Program-made: the position numbers and the translations under genes
Shown here: positions 52,025 to 62,466 of the stretch, one piece after another
Layout of the letters: the number at the start of each line of letters is the position of its first letter
How positions within the stretch are numbered: the first letter of the stretch is position 1
Notes under the pieces: generated by a model
What the model saw: the letters and a program-made list of their open reading frames with translations, nothing else
Databases searched by the model: none
What the model was told of the DNA's origin: nothing
From: Cladocopium goreaui
Taxonomy: Eukaryota > Sar > Dinophyceae > Suessiales > Symbiodiniaceae
Direction: 5' to 3'
DNA length: 64,000 nt
Assembly: GCA_947184155.2 (NCBI GenBank)
Contig: CAMXCT020006357.1
Location: 301,001 to 365,000 of the forward strand

Positions 52025-52269
52025 TTACATACACTGCAAAATATAAAGAAAGAGAGGGGTAGAGAGAACAGAGAGACAGAGAGACCGACAGGCAGAAAGA
52101 CAGAAAGACACAAAGACAGAAAGACCAAGACAGCCAGACATAAAGACAGAAAAATACAAAAACAGCAAGACAGAAAGACATAAAGACATAGACACATAAA
52201 GACAAACAGAGAGAGAGAGGGGGAGAGAGAGAGAGAGAGAGCTATCCAACATTACACACACTTATCACA

Positions 52270-55200
52270 TATAGTGTAGGCTGTTCCAGCCTGTGATGAC
52301 AAAATCTAACACAGCAGCCCGAAGGACCCTTTCCAATGCCAGAAAGTGTCTTCCAAATCTTCCAAACAATTCTTGGGTTCCAGGTTTGGGATTTTTTTGT
52401 AGCATTATTCATCAAATCCTGCTTGCTTCCCGTGACCGTTGGAGTTCGGCTGTTACGGTACCTGCACTGCTCTGCGCTGCTACGATATTTCGGATCCAGG
52501 GCCACCACTGCAGGTAGTTGATCCAACCTGACATCTGCAGCTGACACGCTTTACCTGTAAGATCCTGTAGGAACCATGATCATCACAATGCCACACTAGC
52601 CAGCATCATGATTCTTATTGTATTGGACGTAATGGTCATTCACAACAATCATAGCAGCCAACAAATATCATGTTCTCTGCAGAGTATCCTAGCTCGGCCA
52701 CGACAAAAATCACCCACCAAAAACACGCGAAACACCACACCAAGTAGCCGATCTTGTCCACATCCAGCGCGAAGAACAGCTGATCTGATGCTCGTGCCGA
52801 GACGCCAAGCCTCCGCAGTGGTAGTGGGGTATACCCTCCCTTCATTAATTTATGGCAATGGGAAATCCCCTACAAATGCGGATTTAATGGGAAAGGTACC
52901 GGTATTACTGATCATGCTTGCTTGCTTCTCCCACTTTTCAGGCATAGTACGCAAGTATCCCACTCGAACAAAGATCTTGGACATCAGTCCCAAGCCAAGT
53001 GCCAACATATGCAACATCAAAATCACGGGCAAAAGGATGCTCACCCCCTCATTTTCTTGCTTTGACCCATCCAAAAACAATCTCTCCATCAGTTGTTTCC
53101 CCAGGCCAGGGGCCCGGGCCTTTTGGCAAAGTTTCGCATTTCCTGACAGCTGACCTTGCCGTCCTTGTCGTAATCCAAGATGCGGTAAGCCTCCCAAAAG
53201 AAGGGCTGGAAGCGGAGAACCCCGAAGAAATCGGCATCTGGGACCGGACCCCACAGACCTACCCACAGGACACAGGTTTGGGCCCTGCGCTGCACCTCCT
53301 GCAGGTTCCTGCACTTTGTCATCAAAAAGGCCCTTGGAGATGGGTGGGTTCAGCAAAGGGAAAACGCCAACTCAGATTGAAAACACAAGGCCGCAATTTG
53401 CACACACTTGGTTGGAGAGAAGGAAGGAAGGAAGGAAGGAAAGAAATAAAGAAAGAAAGAAAGAAAGAGAGAGCGAGAGAGAGAGAGAGAGATAGATAGA
53501 TAGATAGATAGATTAGGATACGATAAGATAAGATAAGATTAGGTTAGATAAGATAAGATTAGATTAGATAAGATTAGATTAGATTAGATAAGATAGATAG
53601 ATAGGTAGGTAGATAGATGGATAGATAGATAGATCGATGGATGGATAGATTTTGATGGACAGATTTGTTTGGTTCATTCGGATTTTCAGCATCCATCTGG
53701 TGAAACCCAGTTCCGTGCTGTGACCCAAGTGCCCCAAGTGCCCCAAGTGCGAACGTCCAAGGCTGCAGCTTGAAGGCCTCAATCGTCCCATCCACCTTTC
53801 AACAGAGGCAGGATGGTTCAACCATCTTGGGGGCACATGAAGATGAATACTGTGGAATTTCATTGTTATGAGGTGGCTAGTAGCGGCTAGATGTTGACCC
53901 GGACCCATTTGTCCGGCGTGACATGACAGAGCATCTCCATGTTTTTGCAGCTCTACGCCCAGCACTGCCCCCAAAAAAAGGTTGTTCGGCCTCAAAAATC
54001 CTTCAAATGTCAGGTCAAAACCCAATGTTTCCAACATGTTGTCCAAATTTTGGTCCAAAATTCCCAAACCATATCGTAGATAATTGGTGAGAGAGAGAGA
54101 GAGATATATATATATATACATAATATAATATATACACCCAAAATGTGTGGTATGACCAACTGATGTTAATGAACATCTCAAGTTTCTTCCCCAGTTCCGG
54201 TCATCTTTTCTGACCGCACCTCTCGACTGGCGAGAGGATCCTCCAACGCAATGATGGGCGCCTGTGTTAGCTGCCGAAAGTCCCGCCTCAGAGGCGAAAG
54301 CCTGATTTTTTCATGCAGAATTCATAGGGATGGCCCGCAAAAATTGTGATTTTATGGTGATTTAATGGGATTTCATGGGATTTGTTGGAAGTTTCCTAAG
54401 TCTTGGGTACCCTCCATCCAATGGATGAGCATGTTACTAAGGAAAGCTACGGTTTTGGGGATCCATCATTTTCTGTCCGCACCGAGAATTTGGTAGAAAA
54501 TGCCATCAAAATGTCACAGCATTTTTGACCAGCCAGGTTGGGGCACCAGTTCTGACTTCCCAAATCTGAAGTTCAGATTTTTCACTCCAAGGAAAAACCA
54601 TCCTGGGGCGTCCAAAGTCTCTGCGCGGCTTTCCGTCGCTGGGTGTCACCGGCCCCAGAACTGATTCGAAGTGAGACATGAACACGGCGTACTCCACCTC
54701 ACCAGCCTTGTCCTGGCGCTTCGGAAACAATGGTTTGGTGCAGCCTTTCCAGGTGGAAACTCATAATGACTCAATGGATTTTAAAAAGCGCAACACACAC
54801 ACAACTATATATATATATTAATGTATATATATATATATATATTATCTGTATTGAAAAAACATGCTAACGTCGACATAAATCAAATCACTTGAAACAAATC
54901 TCTCAACTGGGAAGCAGGGGTGATTTCAGCTGGGGTTGTGGCCTGCAAAAGGTCAAAGACACGATCTGCCACATCCTGTTTCAGCGTCAACATGGCCAGT
55001 CAACTGGAGGTATCAAGAATGGAACCACCAGGCAAAGCCAACAGAAAAAATGCCGACTACAATGGTAACACCAAGAATCTACGGCCCTTCTTGCCCATCC
55101 TGAAAAGTTCCAGTGATTCTTGTCAAATCTCTCCATACCAGCCCAAGGTCACTTTGTATCCCCTGGTGTGAGGTCACTGCAGAACGACATGGTCGTCCAA

Positions 55201-55940
55201 ATCGTCCAAGACGTCGGCCTTGGGGTGCCCAAAGCCGCGGAAGAAGCTGCGCATCTCTTCGCGATTGATCTTTCCTAACCTGGCTCCAAGTTGGCTTTCG
55301 GTGGGGCCAAGAAACCCGGAATCCGTGCAAAAATGAGAGGGACCAACAAAAAAATGAACCAAAAACAAAATGAACCAAAACATACCAAAACCACCAGCGA
55401 AAGCCACCCAGAAGCGCCTTGCCCTGATTTCTTCGCCCTGTTTTGGAGACCCCTGCGCCCCTGAGGCCTTTGGAGATTCAAGGGCCTGAAGGCATCCCGC
55501 ACATGTTTGAACTTCAGCTGTAGCTTGTCTCCAATGTCCTCGTTGCTAGCCCACAAATCCCACAGCAATGTGCTACTAGGAAGGCTTACAGGGACAGACA
55601 GTGTCACTGCGGTCAACTAAATTTCTGATCTTGCTTGTGACATCTTGTGACCAAAGACTTGGAGGATAGCGGATTTGGGCCTCTCGCACCTGGTGTGACT
55701 AGATTCCCTGCAACATCACCTCACCTACGCGGGGTCCCCGAGTACAACCCCACCACCCTGGTCCTGCATTAGACGCCTCAATTCCACACGCTGCGCAGGT
55801 TGGACGTGCTTGGTCCATTCCTTGCTGACCGCCTCGGCTCGGGTCATGAAGCCCACGAGGTTGGAGGGGCAGAGGTCGGAAGTCCTGTGCAACCCACTGA
55901 TGAGTCTTATGAGCTTAGACCACTCAGTTGGGCAAGTCAA
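52270..55940 (-). CDS. EF-hand gene, copy B, frames kept
   Basis: Same exon series as 30793-34430. The first recognised exon (about 55750-55880) reads SNLVGFMTRAEAVSKEWTKH then VQPAQRVELRRLMQDQ, without the 23-nt loss of A. 55.38-55.58 kb: LWASNEDIGDKLQLKFKHVR. 55.18-55.29 kb: LGKINREEMRSFFRGFGHPK then ADVLDDLDDHVVLQ, with three extra in-frame codons against A. 54889-54993, 54.6-54.73 kb and 53120-53308 follow. In-frame indels and silent changes suggest selection acted. Calcium-binding regulatory function follows from the EF-hand; the rest is unknown. Confidence 0.55.
53120..53308 (-). CDS. EF-hand exon, intact, copy B
   Basis: Minus exon of 189 nt after acceptor AAAGTGCAG, followed by a GC-type donor (AAAAG-GCCCGG). 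FQPFFWEAYRILDYDKDGKV then SCQEMRNFAK gives an incoming helix, a canonical 12-residue loop (Asp1, Asp3, Asp5, Gly6, Glu12) and an outgoing helix. It should bind Ca2+. Confidence 0.7.
54889..54993 (-). CDS. Conserved exon, copy B
   Basis: Counterpart of 33463-33567: MLTLKQDVADRVFDLLQATT then PAEITPASQLRDLFQ, same donor. Confidence 0.55.
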
Positions 55941-56207
55941 GCAACCCTGCGCTCCTCATAAAACAGCCAAAATCTCAGTTTCTCCATATTTCTCCGCTCG
56001 GAAAGCGCAACATGTTGGTGACCGGAAACAAAAGTCTTCCATCGGTCAAAGCCAGTGCAAAAACAGACCGCTCCCTTGAGGGGTCTGGTGAGGAAATTAC
56101 ATGGCAAAAAGGACGTGCTTGGCAACGATCGCTCCGTGAGACAACAAAATAATTTGATCTGCAAGTGGTTGACCCAGGCCAGTGGCAGGAAGTCTTTCTA
56201 AGTCTTT

Positions 56208-57276
56208 CTAGGCCATGCTGTAGCCAAAAAGTTCAAAGTCCAGCCTGTATGTCTCATAGATCCAGCGTTTCATCTCTTCAGTCAGCTTAATCTTGGAGGG
56301 TATTTCAATATAGTGGGTGTGTAGACTCTCATTCCCATCTTCCAAGCAGATGGCAAGCCGGTAAGCTTTCATGATAGCATTGAATTCGCTGGTGAGATTC
56401 TCATAACGGAGTACGTGATTGCAATGAAGGCGCTGCAGGTCATTCGAAAACACGTACTTCACTTGCGGTAGCAAATGGCAATCGTCTGCAAATTCAAGCG
56501 ACCCCCCCCCGCTTCACTTCTTCGAAATAGTTTGCCAGAGTAGCAGGGGAGCAAATGAGTTCTTTTAAATATTCCTCAGCATATGTCTTATGAGATAACG
56601 GAGTCGACATCAGAATGTGCCACTTGTACTCACTGATGAAACGCTCCAGGGGATTTCGAATGATGCAAAACGTTTTGCAACGGGCATAGCGCTCTGCAAG
56701 CACCGAATCTTCAGCAGGGGGCATGTGCCAAATGCTGCATCTATCTTTCGACTGCTTTGGCCGGCAGCATGGCCTGGTGAATCCATAGTTCGTACACTTC
56801 TCCCCGCGGATACATGCCAACGTATGGTCGTCAACGCTCCAGCCATATTTATATTTTTCAGCCTCCTCGTAAACCGTGCCGCCCGCATTCTTTGGAATAT
56901 GGATAAACTTCAAGCACTCCTGCGACACTTTCGATGGCAAATTCAATCCTCCTTGCAGTAGCCGCTTCTGTTCAGACTCCAGAAAACTCGGTGCGGCCTC
57001 CCCAACGCTGGGAGGCAAAAAGCTAGGAGAGGTTTCCAGAATCGTGTGAGTGGCATTGGCACCGCTCACCTGTGCCACCACTACCTCACTGGCCCGGGGT
57101 GACGGCGCAAAGGAGTATTCCAGCACTGGCACTGCTGCACCAAGAAATCCCAGCAGAACGGCCCACCTCACAACCTTCCCATACTCCATGGCGGCCCCAC
57201 AACTGTATCCCAAAATCTTTTGTTCACAATATCCAAATGCAAGAAGTACCAATATGACTATACGGGCATGGATCAA
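56208..57276 (-). pseudogene. Sulfotransferase copy B, frame-shifted
   Basis: Homologue of 34641-35663. The frame runs from the matching ATG at 57189 (or an upstream ATG at 57276 adding MIHARIVILVLLAFGY) through FIHIPKNAGGT and CIIRNPLERFISEYKW, to a TGA at 56494. There a run of nine G replaces a mixed GC sequence and one A is lost, net +1. The C-terminal part is open again from 56474 (MLPQVKYVFSN to FELFGYSMA). The stem is shorter by in-frame deletions. A patch after WHIL is replaced (see findings). The homopolymer could be a sequencing or assembly error, in which case the gene is intact. Confidence 0.75.
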
Positions 57277-57989
57277 AAATCAGCACCCCAACAATGGATG
57301 ATTTTGATAAGCACCATGCAAAATCATTGTCAGTCTCAGCGTCTTAAGTCTTGCTCCATAGCCATATGGCCCATGTGCCTATCCCTTCTCAGTGCATCTT
57401 CATGCAGCGAAACCAGTGATAACTGCAACACTCCTTGTGAGCCTGATCTGGTGTTTTTTTCCTCCAGTGGCATGTACAAACAATCGGACGTTGTCCTCAC
57501 ATGTTGTGCCATGATCACGACATGTTTGAAGTCTGTTGTCCCATGTTGTCCCCACATCTGAACAGATGTGCTGATAGCTTTAGCATCCTCTATTTTGGTC
57601 ATCGCCTGGTGAGTTTTCTGCAGACCAGTTACCCTCGAAGTCAGTGGCTCAGGGGTCCTGGGCCGAGCATCGAAACACCGAAATTGGATCATCCAGTTGA
57701 ATCACTTTGATTCACCAACCTTAGTAACTCAGCTATACTCAGTTCATGGAGGATCATTTTGGGGTTTCCCCTCACAAGTCCTATCAGTTGATGCCCCTTC
57801 CGAGTGCTTTTCGGACTCCAAGAGTTGTTCCACGTCCGAGCGACTCAGGCGTGTCAGGTTTCAGGATGAAGTCCTAGCCCCAGCTGCAAAATATGGGCTC
57901 TGTCACCCGTGAAATAGGTATAATGTGGGTAAAACAATGTCATATAACACCAATTGGGGAATGGTTTCATTTATACCACCTATAAAAAT

Positions 57990-58396
57990 TCTGATTTGGG
58001 AATGGTTTATGACATTGTTTTACCCACATGAGTTCGTAATCTTATCAAGAAAATACAGGAGAAAAAAATGTGTATATACATATATATATATATATAAGCC
58101 ATGAATACTCCCAAGTGATGGCCGCTGGTGAATGGGAAAATTATGATAAACGAATGGAAATTGAGCTGCCCAATTGACAAACCCGCTGGTGAATGAAGTC
58201 AAGATCCGTGGTACTCGTGAAAAACATACTGACCTCCATCAAATATGTCCTCCACAAATCTACACATATCGTTTTTTTAGTGTTTTGTGTGGTTAAAAGA
58301 AGGAATCTCAAGACCCTGAATAAACCCAATTGTACCACTCCTGGACCAACTCCTTCAAATCCTCTTGGGTCCAACCACCAACAGCCCAATGACATT
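57990..58396. other. No gene recognised
   Basis: Begins at the border of copy B. A short (AT)n at 58075-58097. TAAACCAT inverted pairs near 57905-58025 (ATAATGTGGGTAAAACAATG and CATTGTTTTACCCACAT) form a foldback across the copy B border. Confidence 0.4.
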
Positions 58397-58399
58397 TCA

Positions 58400-58690
58400 A
58401 AGCCTCATGGCCAAAAATGTAGTACAACCGCCACACTTCTCCCTGTGCAAAGTGTTTTTTAGCATGGCGAGATGGTCAAACATATCCACATCCTGAGTTG
58501 ATTGGAAGCCACTTCCGACTGCAGATTGTTCTGCGGCATCTGTCCTGACGTTTGGGTACAGGACGCTCCTGGCCCCAGTGCGGTACCAGGAAAAGCCTGC
58601 TGTTGAGTCTGCCCCACATATCACAGTTGCAGCGCAGCCAGTGAACGAAACTTCAATGGCAACCCCTAGCCCTTTTCTAGAAACTAAACT
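58400..58690 (-). CDS. Candidate exon(s) of the 58-59.5 kb EF-hand gene
   Basis: One minus frame is open over about 290 bp: GLGVAIEVSFTGCAATVICG, then SAVGSGFQSTQDVDMFDHLA and MLKNTLHREKCGG. Possible acceptors (CGTCAG, AACTCAG) lie inside, so only part may be coding. No domain is recognised in this segment. Confidence 0.4.
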
Positions 58691-58773
58691 CTGGTAAACC
58701 CAAATAATGCATCCCATCCACACATGGTATATATGGATATATATGGTATAATGTGGGTAAAACCCATCTCCAC

Positions 58774-58875
58774 CTGAATCTCCACGTAGGGCGCCAAGCT
58801 GGTGTAGAATTCCTGCAGGGAGATCTCTCCCGAGCCGTTCGTGTCCACAGAATCATGGAACTGATCTGCCAGCTC
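58774..58875 (-). CDS. EF-hand exon
   Basis: 102 nt, acceptor CAGCCACCACAG, donor CAG-GTGGAG. ELADQFHDSVDTNGSGEISL then QEFYTSLAPYVEIQ. The loop DTNGSGEISLQE has Asp1, Asn3, Ser5, Gly6 and Glu12, a canonical calcium site. Phase 0 at both ends. It lies outside the segmental duplication, so it belongs to a gene upstream of sulfotransferase copy B. Confidence 0.75.
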
Positions 58876-59376
58876 CTGTGGTGGCTGATACGGATGAAAT
58901 GGACAACGAGGCTTTCGCTGGGAAATCCCTGAACTAAATGGAAATTTAATGGGAAAATCACCTGTAAATGGTAACTTTGTGACTTTTATGGGAATCTGAT
59001 GAATTGTAGGGCCAACAAGGTGATGATTTTTTCTCAATGAGGGACTCAACCACAATTGATGCTTTTCCTGCAGCGGGAAGTGATGTTCTAAACCGCGGGA
59101 GAGGGTTCCAAATTTTCAGACCACCCCGCACCAAAATCAGGTATACCCCCCAAATAGCGAGTGTATAATCCATTGGAATTATTGGTGCCCTATTTTCAAA
59201 CAAACCGTTTGATAAGCTTTGGGGGAACTCCTTAGGGTGGCACAGTACGGAGATGAAATATCCCCGGACAGGAACTGAACAGAGATGGAGTATATCATAA
59301 CACATCATGGTATATCCCAAAATCAGTGGATTTTGGAGTGCCTAAAAATTCAGGCAACCAAAAAACCCATGGCAAC

Positions 59377-59506
59377 CCCGTTTTCCAACATCGCCCTAAA
59401 AACCGACCCTGCCATCATTTCGGCCTCGGAGAAGTTCACTAAGCGGAAGAGGAAGCGCGTCTCGTTCCTCGTCATAATGCCATTGCGATCCAAATCCTCG
59501 TCACAA
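59377..59506 (-). CDS. Second EF-hand exon
   Basis: Minus exon after acceptor CATCGTCCAAG. CDEDLDRNGIMTRNETRFLF then RLVNFSEAEMMAGSVFRAML. The loop DLDRNGIMTRNE (Asp1, Asp3, Asn5, Gly6, Glu12) is canonical. With the exon at 58774-58875 it forms an EF-hand pair. The exons in the duplicated segments have different loops, so this may be a related or the same gene. Confidence 0.7.
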
Positions 59507-60014
59507 CTTGGACGATGGCATGGGAAAATCAGCCGGGCATGGCTTTGGTCGCCGAGAAAACATGGCAAAATCCGAAAAAAGATATGCGAATGGGAAAAAA
59601 ACAAAACAAAAAAAACAAAATATTGGGAAAAACCACGTTTGATTACCCGGTATCTGCCGCTGGGTGAACCCTCCATGGCCCTGAAGAATGTTGGGAAAAA
59701 GAATGTTTCAACCAATAGTAGAATCCGCACCCACGTCTCATCCAGTTTTCTTGGAGAACTGTTTTAAAACAAGTACAAGTAGGTAATACTTGATACCTCG
59801 AAATTTCGAATCGTTTTTTCTAGTAATCCCTTAATTCCCCTTCACAAGAAATACACCCACAATATCAACCATGCTGGATGTAGGGGATAAAATCACACAT
59901 TTGGACCATCAACTGGAGGTCTATTTCACTGGGTTTGCTACAAAGATGTTTCTACTATATATTAACCAATACTAACTGATACTAACCAACAGTGAAACTC
60001 ACCAACATTCACAT

Positions 60015-60095
60015 CGATATGGAAAACGGCCATAGAAATAGTCGATTTACCTATCAAAAATTGTGGTTTTCCATAGTTTTTGGTATGTTTGCCGG
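60015..60095. repeat. Remnant of a family 1 element
   Basis: Inner arms only: ATGGAAAACGGCCATAGAAA and TTTTCCATAGTTTTTGGTAT. Terminal CCCTCTGG is lost. Confidence 0.45.
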
Positions 60096-60229
60096 GATGT
60101 TGCCCGTGTTCACCGGTATTCACCACAGGGCCCGGCTTCCGGGCCCCCCTGAGGCCCCTGGGTTATCGCGCCACATGGCGAAAGGCCGCCGCCGTGCTGC
60201 CGAAGCGGTCGATGACCTTCGGTGAAGCT

Positions 60230-60480
60230 TTGGGTGTGTGTGTGTGCATATGTCGTATAGGTATACATATATGTGCATGTATGGATCTATATATATATAC
60301 ATATATATATATATGCATTTGTGTGTGTACTGTATATGTATGTGTTTGTTTTTGATTTTTTGTTATATATATATATGTGTGTGTGTGTGCGTGTATGCAT
60401 ATTTAATATACTGTATGTATGTGTAGATACATGTATGTGTGCGTACGTATATTTATGTGTGTGTATGTGCATGCCCTACA
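60230..60480. repeat. GTGTAT/TATATG microsatellite
   Basis: About 250 bp of TGTGTGTGTG, ATATATATAC and GTATGTATGT. Cys-, Val- and Tyr-rich frames are artefacts. Confidence 0.9.
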
Positions 60481-60699
60481 TATACCTGTGTACTGCAAGA
60501 TGTTTTTATCGCTGTGTTGTGATGTGATGCGAGATGACATATTGTATTTTTGGAGATATTATCATATGATGATGGTGCAAAAAAAATATATATTGGCAAA
60601 TGAGAGGATACGATATATGATGGGATATTCAGCACAATACCACAGGATATGGCAACATTGGATTTGATTTGACAGGATGTTAGATGATAATATAATTTG

Positions 60700-61049
60700 A
60701 TGGGATATGAATATGATATGAGAAACCATATGGAAACCAGGAAAAATCCACAAAACTCAGGTTGTGTAATTTGGTCTGACTGGAAATCCCACGGTTTCTG
60801 TTGTAAAATGCACCTGATCCAGCGGTCGGTCGGCCTTCTGTGCAAGTAGGCGAAGAGTAGCCTACCATCTACAGAAGGATTGCCATACATGAATAGGTAT
60901 GGATCAAACTTGGGTCCTCGAAAAATACATTCGTTTACTAGTACAAGAACACCATCAAAACCCGTCATTGAACCGTTATTGGTGGCAAAATCGTTTATAA
61001 TTTTATAAATTTCACCCATGCTGCAGTCAAACTGCTGCTTGCATTGCAA
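60700..61049 (-). CDS. Minus ORF, AT-rich codons
   Basis: The upper part of a 198-codon frame is natural peptide: MQCKQQFDCSMGEIYKIIND, then FATNNGSMTGFDGVLVLVNE and GPKFDPYLFMYGNPSVDGRL. The lower part runs into simple sequence. No family is recognised. A plus frame (61018-61341) with Asn/Thr repeats overlaps its start. Confidence 0.4.
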
Positions 61050-61199
61050 TCAACCAACACCATTGGGAACGGTTCCCTTCACCACACAGGTCTCAGGCCA
61101 ACATTGTCCAAGAAAGCCAGGTGGTGATATACATGCGTCGCACGAATGCATCGAATATCGCCGTAGATGTTCCTATGTTCACTTGAAGATGCCATTTAA

Positions 61200-61270
61200 A
61201 ATCCGACCCCAAGCACCAACCCCAAACAACAGCAGCAACAACGACAACAACACCACCGCCACCAGCACCA
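61200..61270. repeat. CAACAACAC/CACCACCAG tract
   Basis: AACAACAGCAGCAACAACGA then CACCAGCACCACCAGCACC. It gives Asn/Thr- or Val/Gly-rich frames on the two strands. Confidence 0.8.
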
Positions 61271-61677
61271 CCAGCACCTATAATCATCCTGCAAAACTGC
61301 TGCCCAAGCACCCACCGAGAAATTACCACGCCTCAAACTGAGAATCAAAGCTCGCCAACCTCGGTCGGGACCATGTCTGTGCCACTGACTTCTGGAGCTA
61401 CAGCCGCGCTCTGTTTCCATGACATCTCTCGTTCTCCCCAGTCGGTCCAACCCCGCAAAAAAAAAAAGACACAAACAACACACTCCAACTGAGAGTTCCC
61501 CACTTCTTCTCGCCCTCCACGGTGGCTTCCAACATTTCCTCCATGACGAAGTCCGGCCTCAGCTCACAAGGCCCTGCAAGATTGCAAAAATGTTTCCATT
61601 TTATTTGCCCGTGCTTCTAAAAATGCCTTCATGCACATATCTATGTGCGTATGTGCGTGCAGATGTGCCTTTGTTTG

Positions 61678-61758
61678 TATGTGTGTATGTATATATATAT
61701 ATATATCTATCTATCTATCTATCTATCTATCTAACTATCTATCTCTCTCTCTCTCTGC
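61678..61758. repeat. (TA)n, (TCTA)n, (TC)n microsatellite
   Basis: GTATATATATATATATATCT, then about ten TCTA units, then CTCTCTCTCTCTC. Confidence 0.9.
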
Positions 61759-61799
61759 GCAAATAAAAGTACGCACATGTTTTGCGTGTATTTTGAATA

Positions 61800-62340
61800 G
61801 CCTCAATAATCCTCAATGGCACACATGAAGGGAACATCTAGGCAAAAAATCCAAAACAGGACAGTGATGCAAACGTCCGGCCCTCGATCCCTAGGCTCCC
61901 TGCGCTCCCTTGCCCTTGGTCAAGTCACCTTATCGCATGGAGCTATCCTCCCAGGACCCACAAATGATACTGGCAATCTTGTTCGGAGTAAATCAATCTC
62001 TTTCAAAGATTCAATCCCAATTTTCTGGATCATTCCAACCCAAAGAAAATTGGTCATGCCAACTAAGCAGGTTCAAAGGAAGTAGAAAATGCACATAGGG
62101 ATGCATCGAGCGGAGCCAGCATGTGAACAACAAATTATCATCAATTATCCCCCTTATGAGCAAAGACATCAACAGTAAGTTCTCCATGAAAATCCGGATT
62201 CAAAATCAAAGGAAGACACCTTGAACACCAAAACCAAAACGACGAAATCCTACTGAACAAAAAACAAAAAAAAACAGTGTTCCCCCTAGATTACATCAGA
62301 TTCCAACAGTAACTGGGTTTTGAGGTGCCCAGCGTGCCGT
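61800..62340. other. No gene recognised
   Basis: Short frames only, no motif and no repeat apart from A-rich runs at 62250-62280. Confidence 0.4.
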
Positions 62341-62466
62341 CAAGGGCGTACCATTGATGGCACCTTCCAGGAAGGGTCTCAGAAAGTTCACCTCAGCGAC
62401 GGATCGATCTTCGATTTGGAGCGTGGGGTTTTGCAGCGACATATATAATTTGTATACCACATATAG

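Larger units (their letters stand above)
52025..57989. repeat. Segmental duplication, copy B
   Basis: About 5.96 kb, direct repeat of 30548-36610. Left border CTTACATACACTGCAAAATA, right border TATACCACCTATAAAAAT. The sequence is unique outside both borders. The EF-hand gene is open here and the sulfotransferase is frame-shifted. Confidence 0.95.
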
